Shown here: piece by piece, positions 26,756-39,665 of the stretch
How positions within the stretch are numbered: position 1 is the stretch's first letter
Layout of the letters: the number at the start of each line of letters is the position of its first letter
DNA from: Tyto alba
Lineage: Eukaryota; Chordata; Aves; Strigiformes; Tytonidae
DNA: 64,000 bases
Direction: 5' to 3'
Assembly (NCBI RefSeq): GCF_018691265.1
Contig: NW_024881321.1
Span: forward strand, 13,457,387 to 13,521,386
The notes under the pieces: generated by a model
What the model was told of the DNA's origin: nothing
What the model saw: only the letters and a program-made list of their open reading frames with translations
The model's database searches: none
Made by a program: the position numbers and the translations under genes

Positions 26756-26860
26756 TTCTTGTAAGCTCTTTGAAGCAGGGATTATTTATATATGCACTTC
26801 AGTCCTTTAGTATTGACTGGGGACTCCAGGAACAATTGTAATACAGATATAATAAATGTA
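26756..26860 (+). mobile_element. Ancient sauropsid LINE/SINE-type 3' tail
   Basis: The phrase order TTGTAAGCTCTTTGAAGCAG, then GACTGGGGACTCCAGGAA, then ATTGTAATACAGATATAATA, matches a tail common in turtle, crocodile and bird genomes: 'gtaagctctttggggcaggga ... ctggggctcctaggcgct ... ggtaatacaaataataaa'. I recall it as a CR1/L3-like 3' end. The middle block (usual 'cagcgcctagcacaatgggg') is strongly degraded. The exact family name needs a Repbase or Dfam search. Confidence 0.65.
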
Positions 26861-29800
26861 TGGATGGATATTCACAGTTGAAGGTGTCATACCTACAGTA
26901 TTGTTACGGTTACCTATGAAGATGCTACTCAGTTTGGAGTATGTGATAAAACAATCAAACTGGTTTCCCTTTTGTCAAAAAACTTCTAATTTCTAACAGT
27001 TTCTAAAGTTCACTATAGCCTCACTTCATTTATAGTTCTTATCACTCCATTCCTCCCTTTCTGCCTTCACTTGTCTCCTTTCTGTCCCTCTGCAACATAT
27101 TGCTACTGTGGGAGGTATTCACACTGTCTAACTTTAGTCAACTAATTTAGGGCTCTGAATCACCCTCTAGGAGTGCCTACCTCATAGAATATGACTATAT
27201 ATGGAATAGACATTTTTAACCTTAGGTGTTCTAATATGTACTTTTGTCAAATACATAAGTAGCTTGGCCTAGGTGGTGTTAATATTCCACTGTATAAAAC
27301 AATGCCTGTCAACAGTAAGTGAATTTATGACGTGTTCAGGTTTCAGGTATATTTTGACTAGCTTAGTGCCTCACTTTCATTTTCTCTCACCTAGATTTAA
27401 CACAGTAAGCACACTACCTGTAGGAAAGCATACAAATAAAAAAGAGAAAATATAAGTATTAAGTGCATATGGTATTTACTCATGGAATTTTCTAAAATAT
27501 TAGTAGAATGTAAAAAGCACATGGCTGCTCAATAAATTTCAGCATTCAGCCAAGGAGCCTGCACCTGTAAGACATCAGTCCCATGCCTAACCACATCTTG
27601 ACCTTTCTTCTGAGACTGGCAACAAAGGTGCCAATTAGAGCAATGATTAGAGTAAAACATTTTGTGTTGTGCTAAACACAACTGTTACCAAGGGGACAAA
27701 GATCATAGATTTTCCTTAAAACTGGATTCCTGATTGGCTCAACACATATCTTCCACTGACAACTACTTTGGTAAGTTTCAAGATGAGAAGGCGGTAAGTG
27801 CACCACTCACATACTTTTCTTTTGATCTCTTGGGACACAGAAAATCTTATACTGTAAATGTCTGAATGATTTCCTGGCACATCATTGATTTCGTTTAGTT
27901 TATCATCTCTCACACACAAATTAAGTGATCTAAAAATTTACTAAGTTCCTTTTATATCAGGATTTAGTGTTAAAACTGTTTTTTTTCCACTTATCTCAAC
28001 TAATTATGTCATCCATAAATTATGCATCATAATTCAGCATATTGAGAGCTGCAAGCCAGGTATTCAACATCAGTTTCTGAAAGACTCCCCTTCAACCAAG
28101 CCATAAGAAAAGGCTTGATCAATATATATATCATCAATTTATTTAGGTAAAGAATGTTAAATGTGATAAGGTGATGAGACAGAGAAAGAAGAAAATAGTT
28201 CTTTTTTTTTTGTCTCAGTTGAAAAATTAATGCATACAATTTAGAAAAAACTTAGAGGAAAGATGAAAACAATGCATAGTTGAATATGGATTGCCCACAG
28301 CATAAAAAAGCAGTATATTGTATACTAATGATAGGGAAAAGACTATGGAACTATATTAAAACATCAAGCTTTATCTTGAAGTTCCATTAATAGGAGACAT
28401 GCTGATGATCTCAAAGGCAATATAATCTAAAGACCATAAATCTATTTTAAGTATATAGGAAAATGTTTAGCTGACATAGGCATACAAAGAATGATTTTGA
28501 AAGAAATAAGGCATTATTATCCATGCTTCTTTAAATTTACGAAAAAAAAAATGTATCTAGCAGTTACTATTAATTCTTATTTATCAAAAGTTTAATTAAA
28601 TTAGTGGAATTAGTTTTATTGAACACAACATTGTTTTTCCTTCCTGATCAGATCTTTTTTCCACCACAGTAGTTACTAGGAATTAACCATGTAGGGAGTA
28701 CCACAAGGATATGGAAAGATGCAAGATCTCTCCAAGCAGGTTTTAAGTACAAGAAATATTTTAAATTAAACCTGCATAAATGCCTATATACTGACAGTCA
28801 GGATAGGGCTACTTACTTGGATTTACCAGTTGCTGGGAGGTAGGAAGATCTTATATAACATACCCTAATTTAAGCCTTATATTTCTCAGTTAATGATATG
28901 GACAAACTTCAAACATTTGGCTAAAATTTACAAAGCAGTTCAGAGATGTTTGCCTGGAAACTAACTACTGCTTCATTAAAATTCTTCTACAGTCAGGTAC
29001 AGGATTAAAATGTTTCTTTACCAGTCATCTAATTTGTAAATTAAGAACTATGGCTTTCTTTTTTTTTTTTTCTTTTGGTGAGAAAAAATGTACAATAGCA
29101 AACTATGATGTAACATTGACACTACTGTCAACACTTCTGGTTGTACTCTAAATCTTTAAACTGCTTTCCTAAAATAAGTCTGGGATAAAAGATTCCAGTA
29201 CCTTGAATATACACATTCTTTTGAAATTATAAAAAGAAGTTAATTGAATTGGTGTATTTTTACATTTTAAAGAAAAAGACAGTAAAACCATTATTACTTT
29301 GCTATTGTGTCGTTTGTTTTTCCCTCCCTTCCTCCGTCCTGTAGCCCTAACTTATTATTGCATGACTAGCACTGTGTTGTACCTGCTCGATGGAATATGA
29401 AATGGAACCTAAAAGTTAAAGGCCAATCTGATTTCACTGGTCAGAATTAGTGAGATTTGAAATTAAACAAAAAACAGATGAACAATGAAAAACAAGTTAG
29501 AGAATGAAGCTATGATAGTTACCATTGCTATTAAATGACAAGGCAGCTAACTTCTATTAAGTTACATGCTAAAGACTTGCCTTTAAAATAAAGATATTAT
29601 TTACAGGGCAGAATCATTTTTACAATGCTACAAAGATAAATACAACATTTAAATCTTCAGACTAGAACATCTGGAATTTTCATGATGCTCTCATTTGATA
29701 TGAATTTACAATGAATGTTCAGTAAGACCATTTAAAATACTATAGTTCATTTTGATAAGAAAAGATTAAATAATTCCACTGATTCAGCCCTGGCTACCAT

Positions 29801-30354
29801 ACTAATTAGGAAAATTCAAAGGAAGCATTTTGATAGTTATGGTTTGAAAAGGCAGTCCACTCTGGGGATAGACAACATTCATATCTGCTGATGTTAAGAT
29901 GTTGTTAACAATACACTAATATACTTAAAATAATACTTAATAGGGATGAATGTCTTGTGCACAGGCAAGACCTAATAATCTTGTGAAATTTGTATTAGTG
30001 TGAGGACATAGAAGTTTCTTTTAGTAAGATTCATGTAGGAGAGTATGTTCTTCTCTAACAGATACCATGGAATATTTTGTACATTACCTGTCAAATACTT
30101 GATTTGATAGATTCCCTATTTTTCAAAGTAGAATCAGTATGGGGAAAAAAAAATATTTTAAATTAATTTAATAATTAATGTATCTGTCAATCCAAGTTAG
30201 TGTTTTCAGCTGTTTCCTTCTGGGAACCATGTATAATTCTGCTCTGAGAGTTCTGACTGGATGGTTTGAGGATCACAGTTTGTCTTACATAGAAAAATAT
30301 AATTAAAATTGTCAGGAAAAAATCAATGACTTTGAAAAATAGACTGCCATTACC

Positions 30355-30374
30355 AAAAAAAAAAAAAAAAAAAA
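30355..30374. repeat. Poly-A tract, 20 bases
   Basis: This is an uninterrupted A run. Confidence 0.9.
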
Positions 30375-32170
30375 GAAATCACAAGTGATTTCAGAGTGTT
30401 CATACAAAACAGGTTTTTAACTATATCTTTGTCAAATTTGGATTAAATCTGAGTTCCATTGAGGTGAAAAACAAAATTCCTATTGAATTTTACTAACACA
30501 ATTTTTACTTTTAAGTGAATTTGTAAGAACTAAATAGAACAAATGCATATGTTTATGTGGAAAATCCCCAATTGGGACAGAAACAATACATTGTCCAAGG
30601 TCTTGATGAAGTGTGTAGGATAGCTGAGTAGGGATCTTACACAGAAACCTTTTGATAGCTGTGAATCTTAGTAAAACAAAGCAAAAAAAAAGCATCTAAA
30701 ATTCAGAAAGATCACCTTTTCTGCATCATAATTCTATTAGTTTGTTTAGACTAAAGAAAAAGAAACCATAATGCTTTTAGCGTTAATATGAACTTGAAAT
30801 GTAGAGATACTAAAAACACCACTCATGCCTGCTCCCAATATATATAGAAACTCCCATGACCTGAAGCTGATGGGTTTCGTCACAGATTTAAGGATATGAA
30901 ACAGGATCTCCCAAACAAACAAGTATGTTAGCTAATATAATCCTTCACAGCTTATTCCCACTGTGCTGCTTCACTTATTATCTTGTACATTAAACTTATA
31001 ACCATTGATACCACTCCCCAAGAAGAAGTCATTACCAGGGACTGAGAGGATGGAGAGAGGGAAGCTATTAAAACATTTCATTTGAAAAATGCAGCATCTC
31101 TTGTGAGTTCTGATATTCTACTGAAGTCTGAGGAACACAGGTGGATGCACAGCTTTTTAAGGGAAGGAGAGAACCAAGAAGCCTTTATGAAGAGCACTGA
31201 TAAATCTTTTCTATGCTCACATTAATTTTGATATAGGTTCTCGACAAAAAGAAAATAAAAATATTCTGAAAAAAAAAATGTTCCTATTCTGCACTGGAAT
31301 ATTATCAGGATACATATTTATTTCAGACAGCATTTCATTGCATATTTATTGGTACATTTTATCATAGTGGGTTTACATGAAAAATAGTGGGCTACAGGCT
31401 TCATTTAATGAGTGACAGCCTCCTAGAGATGTTGAAAAGTATTCTGTGATATTCTCCCAAATGGCAATGCACCATTAAAAAGGCATATATTTATCTCTTA
31501 ATACTATCGGAATACACACACATTTCAAGAGATATATTAACCCACAGCAAATGCAAAGCCTGGATATTTTCAGTAAGCCAGCAGCAGGCACAGTATTCTC
31601 ACTGTTTTCCATATGCATTGTTTCTGCAAAACTCAGCCTTCAATCACTTAACGTTAAGTCATTTTCCTAGGTTTGGCTGGCAAACTGTAAACACTTGTAT
31701 AACTTTTTATTAGGTTGCTGCTTATTTTGCAAATATTGTGAAAAGCATTCAGCTTTGACTTGTTCACTGCAGTGAGCTCATATTTTTGGTATACTTTTTT
31801 TCTTTTCCTCTAAATTTTTTTAAATGGCACACAGTGCAGTTTCTGTTTTTATATTTGATGCAAAAGTGTCATTCATATAACATTATGTTCATTAATAGGT
31901 GTGACTGTACAATTTATGTTCTATCCCTGTCACCTTCTTATGTTGCACAAGCACTGTGGTCCAAAATTAAGTGAAGAGCACTTAGTTTTCTTCCTATTAT
32001 TCCTTCATATAAGAAACTCTATTTATTTTTGATTGTGCTATATTATACTGATAATTTTGTGTTTCCATGCATGAAAAAAAAAGTGACTGTCGTGAGTTTT
32101 ACTGTTGCTCTCTTATAATTCAGCATCCTATATATGACTATATCAAAATAGCTTGCTCAAGGAAAAAAAA

Positions 32171-32241
32171 TATATATAGTATATATACACCCATGTACAT
32201 ACACAGATATATATGTGTGCATATATATATATATATGTATA
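32171..32241. repeat. Imperfect (TA)n/(TG)n microsatellite
   Basis: TATATATA blocks alternate with CATG, TGTG and GTAC steps and finish with an (AT)n run of about 16 bases. Alternating purine-pyrimidine sequence of this kind can extrude cruciforms and is usually length-polymorphic. Confidence 0.9.
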
Positions 32242-33474
32242 ACTGGTCTACAGATAGCCATATATTCCATGTTCTCCCTTCAAATCTTATTAGGCTTCAG
32301 TACTAGTTGTAGAGAGGTTACTAGCATTTTAATAGGCTCATTCAGAAAAGAAAGACTCAATACCTGTGTTCAAACTCCACTCCACCCAAAATAGTTTGGT
32401 GTAGGGTTGGGTGGACTATGGTAAGGAAAATACTGTATTTCCTTCAGTAATATCACGAGAAGTTCTAGTTGTCCTTACAGTTCCTTTATCAAACAGGTAG
32501 GGTCTGAGTTGCAGGTGACTTATCACATTTCCACCAGAATGTTCAGGATCTCTTTTAGTGTCCATTCTGAATTCAAGGCAGTGGCATACATCTGTGCAAG
32601 GTGTCCCAAGCAGTCTGAGGAGCCTTCCTCTGTGCAAGCAATCCTCTTTGTGAAGAAAGGTGGTGGAGTCTGTTGCATAATGTAGGCAGTCAGGGCTGAT
32701 GAAGCGGACATAGACTCTCTCAGGGAGAGGATGGGGAACACTTGAGAGAAAGAGAGAGAGATACCAGGAAATAAGCAGGCCTAGGGGATGTCAGGACATA
32801 CAAAGACTCAAAATAAGTGTGCCTTTCCCCTTTTCCACAAGACCTTTGTGGATTCCAAACCTTAAAATATCTTGGATCATAACAGATTTTGAAAGAAAGT
32901 CTGGAAAATTAGACTGCTTATGTCTGCCTAGACCTTACCACTACTTTCCTTTTTTTTCTTATTTTCACACAGTCTTAGGTGTAAGAAGTAGACTCTCATA
33001 CTCCTGCCTATTTAGACTGGTTATATTCCTGTTTTTTAGGATTATCACCCAGACAGCATTAAAAACTGCTATGTTAAAAGCTTGCTCCCATCTTAATTTT
33101 GAATATGTCTGCCCAACATACTGAATGAATTAACTACTTTTCCATCCTCTGTCCTTAATTCCCATACTTGTGGTCACAAAGAACATAGCTGTCTCTCAGA
33201 GACTTAGCTTTAATCGTAAAGGTATCCGGTGCTTAAACTGATTAGAGTAACTGAATAAATGTGGCAAGAAAATGTTCCTCTCAAGAGACTAACTCAGTCT
33301 CCATTTCAGTCAGAGACTGAGTAATTTTGGGATAGGATGCAAAATGCAGCAAAACTTTTCTCAAAGAAAAAAATGCATATATTTTGTTGTTTTTCATTGT
33401 AGCAAAAATTCAACATCAGGGTGCTTCAAGGTACCATACAAAGACAAGGTGTTCAAAATGTATTACTTAACATT

Positions 33475-33497
33475 AAAAAAAAAAAAAAAAAAAAAAA
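33475..33497. repeat. Poly-A tract, 23 bases
   Basis: The A run directly abuts the 5' boundary of the recognisable old CR1 copy. It could mark the tail of a separate insertion or a simple expansion at the truncation point. Confidence 0.9.
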
Positions 33498-34320
33498 GAG
33501 TGAAGAGCACTGTGGCAAAATTTGCGGATAACACACAAAAATTCTGTTAACCAAGTCTGAAGAAGACAGAAAATTTCAGTGTTAACTGACCAAGCTAGAT
33601 GGATGAGCCATCTTATCTTAAAAGAGGTGAAAAACATTTAGTTAAATTAAAAGTAATGTATATTGGTGGAAAAAAAAAAAAAATCTGTAACAAATCATTT
33701 ACTTTACTAGAGATCTCAATTAAGAGCACCAACTTAGGAAAAACACCTGGGCCTCACTGCAGACAGCTCAATGAAGAGCCCTCCTTGATGTGCAGCTGCA
33801 GTCAAAAAAAGCAAGTAAAATGTTAAGATGCATAAGAAATGAGTTGAGGAGTAAGAAAGAAAATATAATGTCATTATATGAATCAATAATTTTCCCTCCT
33901 CTGGAATAGTGTGAAGTACTGGTCACCCCATCACAAAAAAAGATATTACTGAATTAGAAGGCATTCAGAGAAGAGCGATTGTGATAATTAGGCATATAGA
34001 GAAGCCTTCATATGAAAAGACTGAAAAAAAATGGAATTGTTAACCTTAGAAAAAAAGATGAATAAGGAGGGATATGATGAAAGTATAAAAATGGTAAGTG
34101 ACAAAGAGAAAATAGATCAGGAGCTTCTGTAGTCCTGCATCTCATAATTCAAGAACAAAAGGACACTAAGTGAAAGTGAAAAGCAGCAGCTCCAAATCTG
34201 ATAAAAGAACATACTTTTTAATGCAGCACATAATTAGATTATGGAACTCAATGCCACAGGATGTCACTGATGTCAAGACCTTACCAAGATTCAAAGAAGG
34301 ACTTGGCACTTACAGCTCTT
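33498..34320 (+). mobile_element. Old, frameshifted CR1-type LINE fragment (RT motif C to C-terminus)
   Basis: Translated pieces in shifting frames give the order expected of a CR1 ORF2 C-terminal half. First comes KFADNT at 33518-33535 (the RT catalytic block, usual KFADDT, with the second Asp changed to Asn at 33530-33532). Next is VKYWSPHHKK followed after a frameshift by DITELEGIQRRAIV at about 33911-33975. Last is MPQDVTDVKTLPRFKEGLG at about 34250-34315 (usual WNSLPxEVxxxxSLxxFK). Several stops and frameshifts separate these blocks, so no protein is made. It is far more degraded than the CR1 at 39-41 kb, suggesting an older insertion. The ATTCTATG octamer end is not visible. Confidence 0.8.
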
Positions 34321-35927
34321 GATATTCTTGGGAATCTTACACAGACTAACCGTTAAAAAGTTTTGAAAGAGGTTAGATGCCATGTTTCATGAATTAAAAG
34401 ACAATACTTTCAAAAAGAATTTGGAGAAAAGTTCCCTGGAAGTGGAGTTTCCCATCTTTGGCTATTTGATTATTTTGTTCTTTGATTTGCTTGTTTTGTC
34501 TGCATTTTCTTTTGAGACATCTGGACAGTCTTGGAGGGAGACTGCGTAATAATGAATCACAATTCTGATACATTTAGTATTATCCTAGTACTACCCTAGT
34601 ATTTTAATATCTCCTATAAGATCCTAGTATTAGGACTTTGGTCTCCCCCTTTTGCAGAATAATTGTCCTATGGTCTATTGTATTCCACTCCATTCCAGTT
34701 AGGTGACTGGATTTGTCACACATTGTCAATTAGTATAACCATTGCTGTACACTATATAGCACTGTGCATGTGTTTGGAGCAACGGTGAAATTTCTAGATG
34801 CAGAACCAAATACATTTTTGCTGTGGCAGCTATACAATTGATTCCATGTGTCCCAATTGTCTTCAAGCCCTACCTTAACCTCCAGCAATGCTATTGACAT
34901 CTTGCTTCACATCCTGCAGCTGGAAGACATACGCAATGTCTCCAAACAAGAGACTCTTTGCTTCTTATGCTTCCTATTCTGCACAGTTTCTTTACCACAT
35001 TTTTTCTCCTTTCTGCCTGTCTTGTTGCTCAGAGAGATAAGGTATTCCTCTTCCCTCTTTTGTTCTTAAACTATTTATTTTCTAATTCATTAGTTTTTCT
35101 TCCCCTAGTTCTTTCCTATATGAAGACTTTCAGTGCAAGTAAATAATAATAGTTACAAGTATAAAAGAGACTTTCCTCAAATCAAATCTGTTAACTGAAA
35201 ACTGAATCAAAAAGAGTGTAAAAGATACTTGGTAGAAGCAGGATCATTGATTTTGAACAGTATTCTCAAATAATTCTTCCTTCCACTGTTATTAATTTCA
35301 TTACATTCTCAAAGCCGGGGGGGCGGTGCGGTGCACGAAAACCTTTATTGTAAGTATCTGTTAGAGGTTTCAGAGGAAAACGGTAGTAGTCTATTTATTA
35401 TTATTGGTATTATACTAAAAGCCAGTTTAATTATATAGCATTAAAACCACCTACAATTTTCAAAGATTCAGATTAAACTGACTTGTCAGAGGCCTCATTC
35501 AATAGAAGCTATTAAACTAGATAGCAAGGAGATAAACCATACTGGTACCTTTATAGAGGTTCAATTAACTGCTACTATTGCTTTCATCTGACACCTACCC
35601 ACCACAACTTACTCTGGTAAATTCTGTGGGGATTTGAGGGTAACTAGAAAGTAAGTGAAGATATTGGGAGTGGGGGCACATAGAACAGCTGCATTTGTAG
35701 GGCAAGCTGGGTCAACGAAGTGCTGGAGGGCTGTAGCTGCCTTAAAGAGAAGCTGAATTCAGACAGTGCTCACAAAATGGACACTGCAGAGAGACTGTGA
35801 AGACACCTGACCCAGGGATATCACTTGAGAAAAGATGGGCAGTCCCAGCTGAGCTAAGATGTGACTAGCCTCTACAAAGAAAGGTGTGGGGTGTGGTACG
35901 CTTTGTCTCCTCTCCTTCCCTAACAAA
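34321..35927. other. AT-rich gene-free DNA with a G/C spike at 35314-35337
   Basis: The sequence is ordinary except for a 24-base stretch of G/C (seven consecutive G plus CGGTGCGGTGCACG) at 35314-35337 inside very AT-rich flanks. From about 35640 the sequence becomes GC-richer and may be a poorly preserved upstream part of the CR1 tail that starts at 35928. No gene seen. Confidence 0.55.
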
Positions 35928-36056
35928 CTGGAGGTTTTCAAGATACAGTTGGACAGGGTGCTAGATAATCTCATCAAGTCTCCCTTTCCCACAAAAGGTT
36001 GGACCAGATGACCTTTCAAGGTCCCTTCCAACATGGGCTGTTCTATGATTCCATGA
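35928..36056 (+). mobile_element. CR1 LINE 3'-end fragment
   Basis: Consensus-like CR1 3' phrases appear in order: CTGGAGGTTTTCAAGA, then GTTGGACAGGGTGCTAGATA, then GGTTGGACCAGATGACCTTT, GGTCCCTTCCAACATGG, and the terminal TTCTATGATTCCATGA. The last is a degenerate pair of the ATTCTATG octamers that end CR1 elements. This is a strongly 5'-truncated insertion, as is typical for the family. A 27-base A run lies about 95 bp downstream and is not part of CR1, whose tail is not poly-A. Confidence 0.9.
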
Positions 36057-39056
36057 ATTACCTCTGCTTTGGTATTGCTTATTTTTCTCAGTTTTCAGAG
36101 GCATGACTCACTAATCAGACATGGTCCTATGATTTTCTCCCTTTTTCCAGAAAAAAAAAAAAAAAAAAAAAAAAAAAGACTAGCATAAAAAGCTTATGTT
36201 CTACCTTTTCCATTCATCATATAGTTTAGATATATCTGAGGATTTAGTTAGTCTGCAAGATGGGTTTTAGGCTGAATCTAGTCCACAGAACACGTACTGA
36301 ACACACTCTGGCATAAATATGCTATTGTAGTACAACGTTCAATAGAAAAAGAGGCAGAGCTGGTTATCAACAACAAGGAATTTAATTTTAAAAGCCTAGA
36401 AGAAATAGATCCTATATTATGTGGGATAATAAAAAGTATGAATACTCCTCATCTCACAGTAATCTGAGAGGTGTTTCCAGCTTATGAGTATTTACTAACA
36501 TGAGATCAAGATAATTGGTATATGTATTGTTCATCACCTTTTAAATTGTTATTAAGACTTAATTATCATTGTTAACAATTCCACAATCATGAAACCATGA
36601 AATACCTTTAATTTGAAAGCCACGTACTGGAAAAAGAATGGTATTGTATTTTTTCTTATTAAGTACTACAAAACCACAAAAAATACACTCTAATGCTGCA
36701 TAAATACCGTATTTCCAGCCATATTTCTTCCATTTTATCTTTACTAACAACCACTTAATTTTAAGTTAGCTTCTTTCTTGATATTTCATATTGTGAAAGA
36801 AGTAGCACAGCATCTTATCAGGAAGACAGATTTATGTAATTGATCACTATTTTGCAACAAGAAGTTTTCACCTACATGCTCATGCTACCTGTCCAAGTCT
36901 GCCAGCCTATCTTTTCAAGTCAAGTCCTCTGTTCTAAATTTTGTCATCAGTTAAAAAGCATGGCCTGAAGTCAAACATTATTTTCATATGAAAAATCTAC
37001 ACAATTACTGAAAACTATTCCAACTAATTTACTTTCCCTTTCTTAGCAAAGAAGCATAAATGTCATCCAACTATTAAAATAAAAGATAAAATATTTCATT
37101 ATGGTTATGCAAAATTAGGTTTCCCACAGTAACATTACCTCATTCATGTTATACAAATACATTCTATTGTCTTGTTTTGCATATTAAATCTAAACAACAT
37201 ATTGTAGTTTTTTTCCCTATACCTCATATTGTGTATATGTTATTTTGCTATACATAGTGCCTGGTATGGACAAATAAATACACTTCTCTTACCATTAAAA
37301 CAATCTTCTTGTGTTAGACGTTCAGATCCAATTAGATAAGGTAGAAATGTGCATGGAATAAAATATGGAAGGGATAGATTTTAACATCTCAGCTGCAGAA
37401 AGGGCACACTGTTTTGTTTGGTGTCATTGTATACTTGAAAATGAGTTTTGGAAGAAGTACCAATGAGAAGTAGATCACATCTGCTTCCATTATGGCAAAT
37501 GTCTTTTTAGAACAGAAAAGAGAATTCATGCATATTTTAAATGACAAAAAAAGTGAATGTGCAGAATGCTACAAGACCCCACTCAGCACTTCTAAAAAGT
37601 GAACCTTCCAAACCTGGAAATGTCACTTACCCAATTACAAGCTAGGCTTCAGTACCAAAGGTCAAACTTATGGATGCTCTTGAGCGTACTGAAACAAAAG
37701 CCTACTGAGTTTTATGCTTTCCAGCCTATTACAAATGTATCGATACAATATACACAATCATATGCAATTCTATACAGAACTCTTTCCTTTGCTTCTAGCT
37801 TTCTCTACACATTATTGGGATTTGGCATACACTACACATTACCCTCAACCCAAAAGTTATTTTTTTTTCCCCTCACTACAGGAGATTGAGCTATGCTTAA
37901 TAGTTCTGAATTGGTTTTCCTAAGGCTGAAAAGCATTTTTTTCTCAGACATTTCAATCAGGAATGGTGTGATTGGAAGACACCAGTGGTAAAGGACAGCT
38001 TTTTTATTTTGTAGTATTCATCAGGATATAAGCCACATTTCCATGAAAATGGTTAAGTAATTGGAAAATCTTAACCATATTAAATATAAGTCTAAAAATA
38101 ACATACTTCAGCATACTTACAAACGTAACTTAAATATATGGGTTATGCATACATAACTTTTTTTTCTCTTTTTTTTTTTTTTTTTTAATCCTAAAATAAA
38201 CCATAGGGTTCCATCAACAGCAAAGATAATAACAAATTCTCTGCTTCTACTGTCCCATAAACTTAATTTTGGGTATTATTGCATAGATTATTATCTGTTA
38301 TTATTTCCTTTATCCACACCTACTGTCTGATATGAAATGAACATTAATATTTTCCAATTTTAAAATGTAGGTAATATCAGATTTGTAATGGCTTCCACAA
38401 AACTACTCCTGTCTCAAAATCAGCCTCTACTCAGGACTCCAAAGTGTCCAAGGGCCCAGATGTGCAGTCCTTATCCATATAATTAATACCATGATATTTG
38501 CTATTTACATGTGTAAGGTGTTTGTAGGATGAGGTCTGAAATCACGATTTTGTTCTTAGCCAGTATTTATTTAACCAGAAAGGTCAGTTTTCTAAGTCCT
38601 AAGTTTAAAGGGGGTATTACAGAATGGTCATCTTATGCTACACAGTGGACAACTACTACACAGGATTTTTGACTGGTTGAGTTTTCTGTTTGTTTGTGTT
38701 CCCTGTTACTATCATTGCTAGTAAGTGGAATTGGAATTATGAAAAAGCAAAGTAATCTCTGGGGTGATAAGACTTTGCTAAACCACTGCTGAGATATTCT
38801 GGATCATTCTTTTACTCAGTTTATGAAATGCATTGGGTTTTCAGTTCATGTAACCAGAGCTATCTATTGAACTGTTTTTCTTCATTTGCCTTCTCCTAAT
38901 CTCCAAAACTGTCAGTGTCCAGATAAGAACAGTATTTTTAGTTCACTTGCTTCTTCCAAAAGATTTAGAAGTAGAAAGCAGCTAGTTATCTCACCAGAAG
39001 AAGATGCAAGTGGACATCATTATCACAAGAGACTTCTGTGACTTACCAGCATAACT
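36057..39056. other. AT-rich gene-free DNA
   Basis: Low-complexity runs are A27 at 36151-36177 and T-rich sequence at 38158-38186. No supported gene or repeat family otherwise. Confidence 0.6.
36151..36177. repeat. Poly-A tract, 27 bases
   Basis: This is the second-longest pure A run in the window. The upstream sequence is unremarkable. Confidence 0.9.
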
Positions 39057-39665
39057 CCTGAGGTACTTAATGCGTTCTTTGCCTCAGTCTTTAATAGTAA
39101 GACCAGTTGTTCTTTGGGTACCCAGCCCCCTGAGCTGGAAGACAGGGATGGAAGGCAGAATGAAGCCCCCATAATCCAAGGGGAAATGGTTAGTGGTCTG
39201 CTACGCCACTTAGACACAAACAAGTCTATGGGGCTGGGTGGGATCCACCCAAGGGTACTGAGGGAGCTGGCGGAAGTGCTCAGCAAGACACTTGCAATCA
39301 TGTATCAGCAGACCTGTCTAACTGGGGAGGTCCCAGTTGACTGGAGGCTAGCAAATGTGACACCCATCTACAAGAAGGGCTGAGAGGAGGATCCGGAGAA
39401 CTACAGGCCTGTCGGTCTAACCTCGGTGCTGGGGAAGGTTATGGAGCTGATCATCCTGAGTGCCATCACACGGCATGTGCAGGACAACCAGGTGATCAGG
39501 CCCAGTCAGCATGGGATTATGAAAGGCAGGTCCTCCTTGACTAACCTGATCTCCTTCTATGACCCACTTAGTGGATGAGGGAAAGGCTGTGGATGTTGTC
39601 TACCTAGACTTTAGTAAAGCCTTTGACACTGTTCTTTGTTCTGTGTATTCTGACATGGCATTCTC

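Larger units (their letters stand above)
26861..33474. other. AT-rich gene-free DNA
   Basis: Low-complexity sites include A20 at 30355-30374 and the TA-rich tract at 32171-32241. An open frame pair on the minus strand around 32416-32741 has no recognisable domain. No splice-bounded exon or RNA gene was identified. Confidence 0.55.

Noticed and set aside
32416..32741. Overlapping minus-strand open frames considered as retroviral gag or an exon
   Set aside because: No zinc knuckle, major homology region or splice signals seen. The sequence does not match the LTRs in the window.
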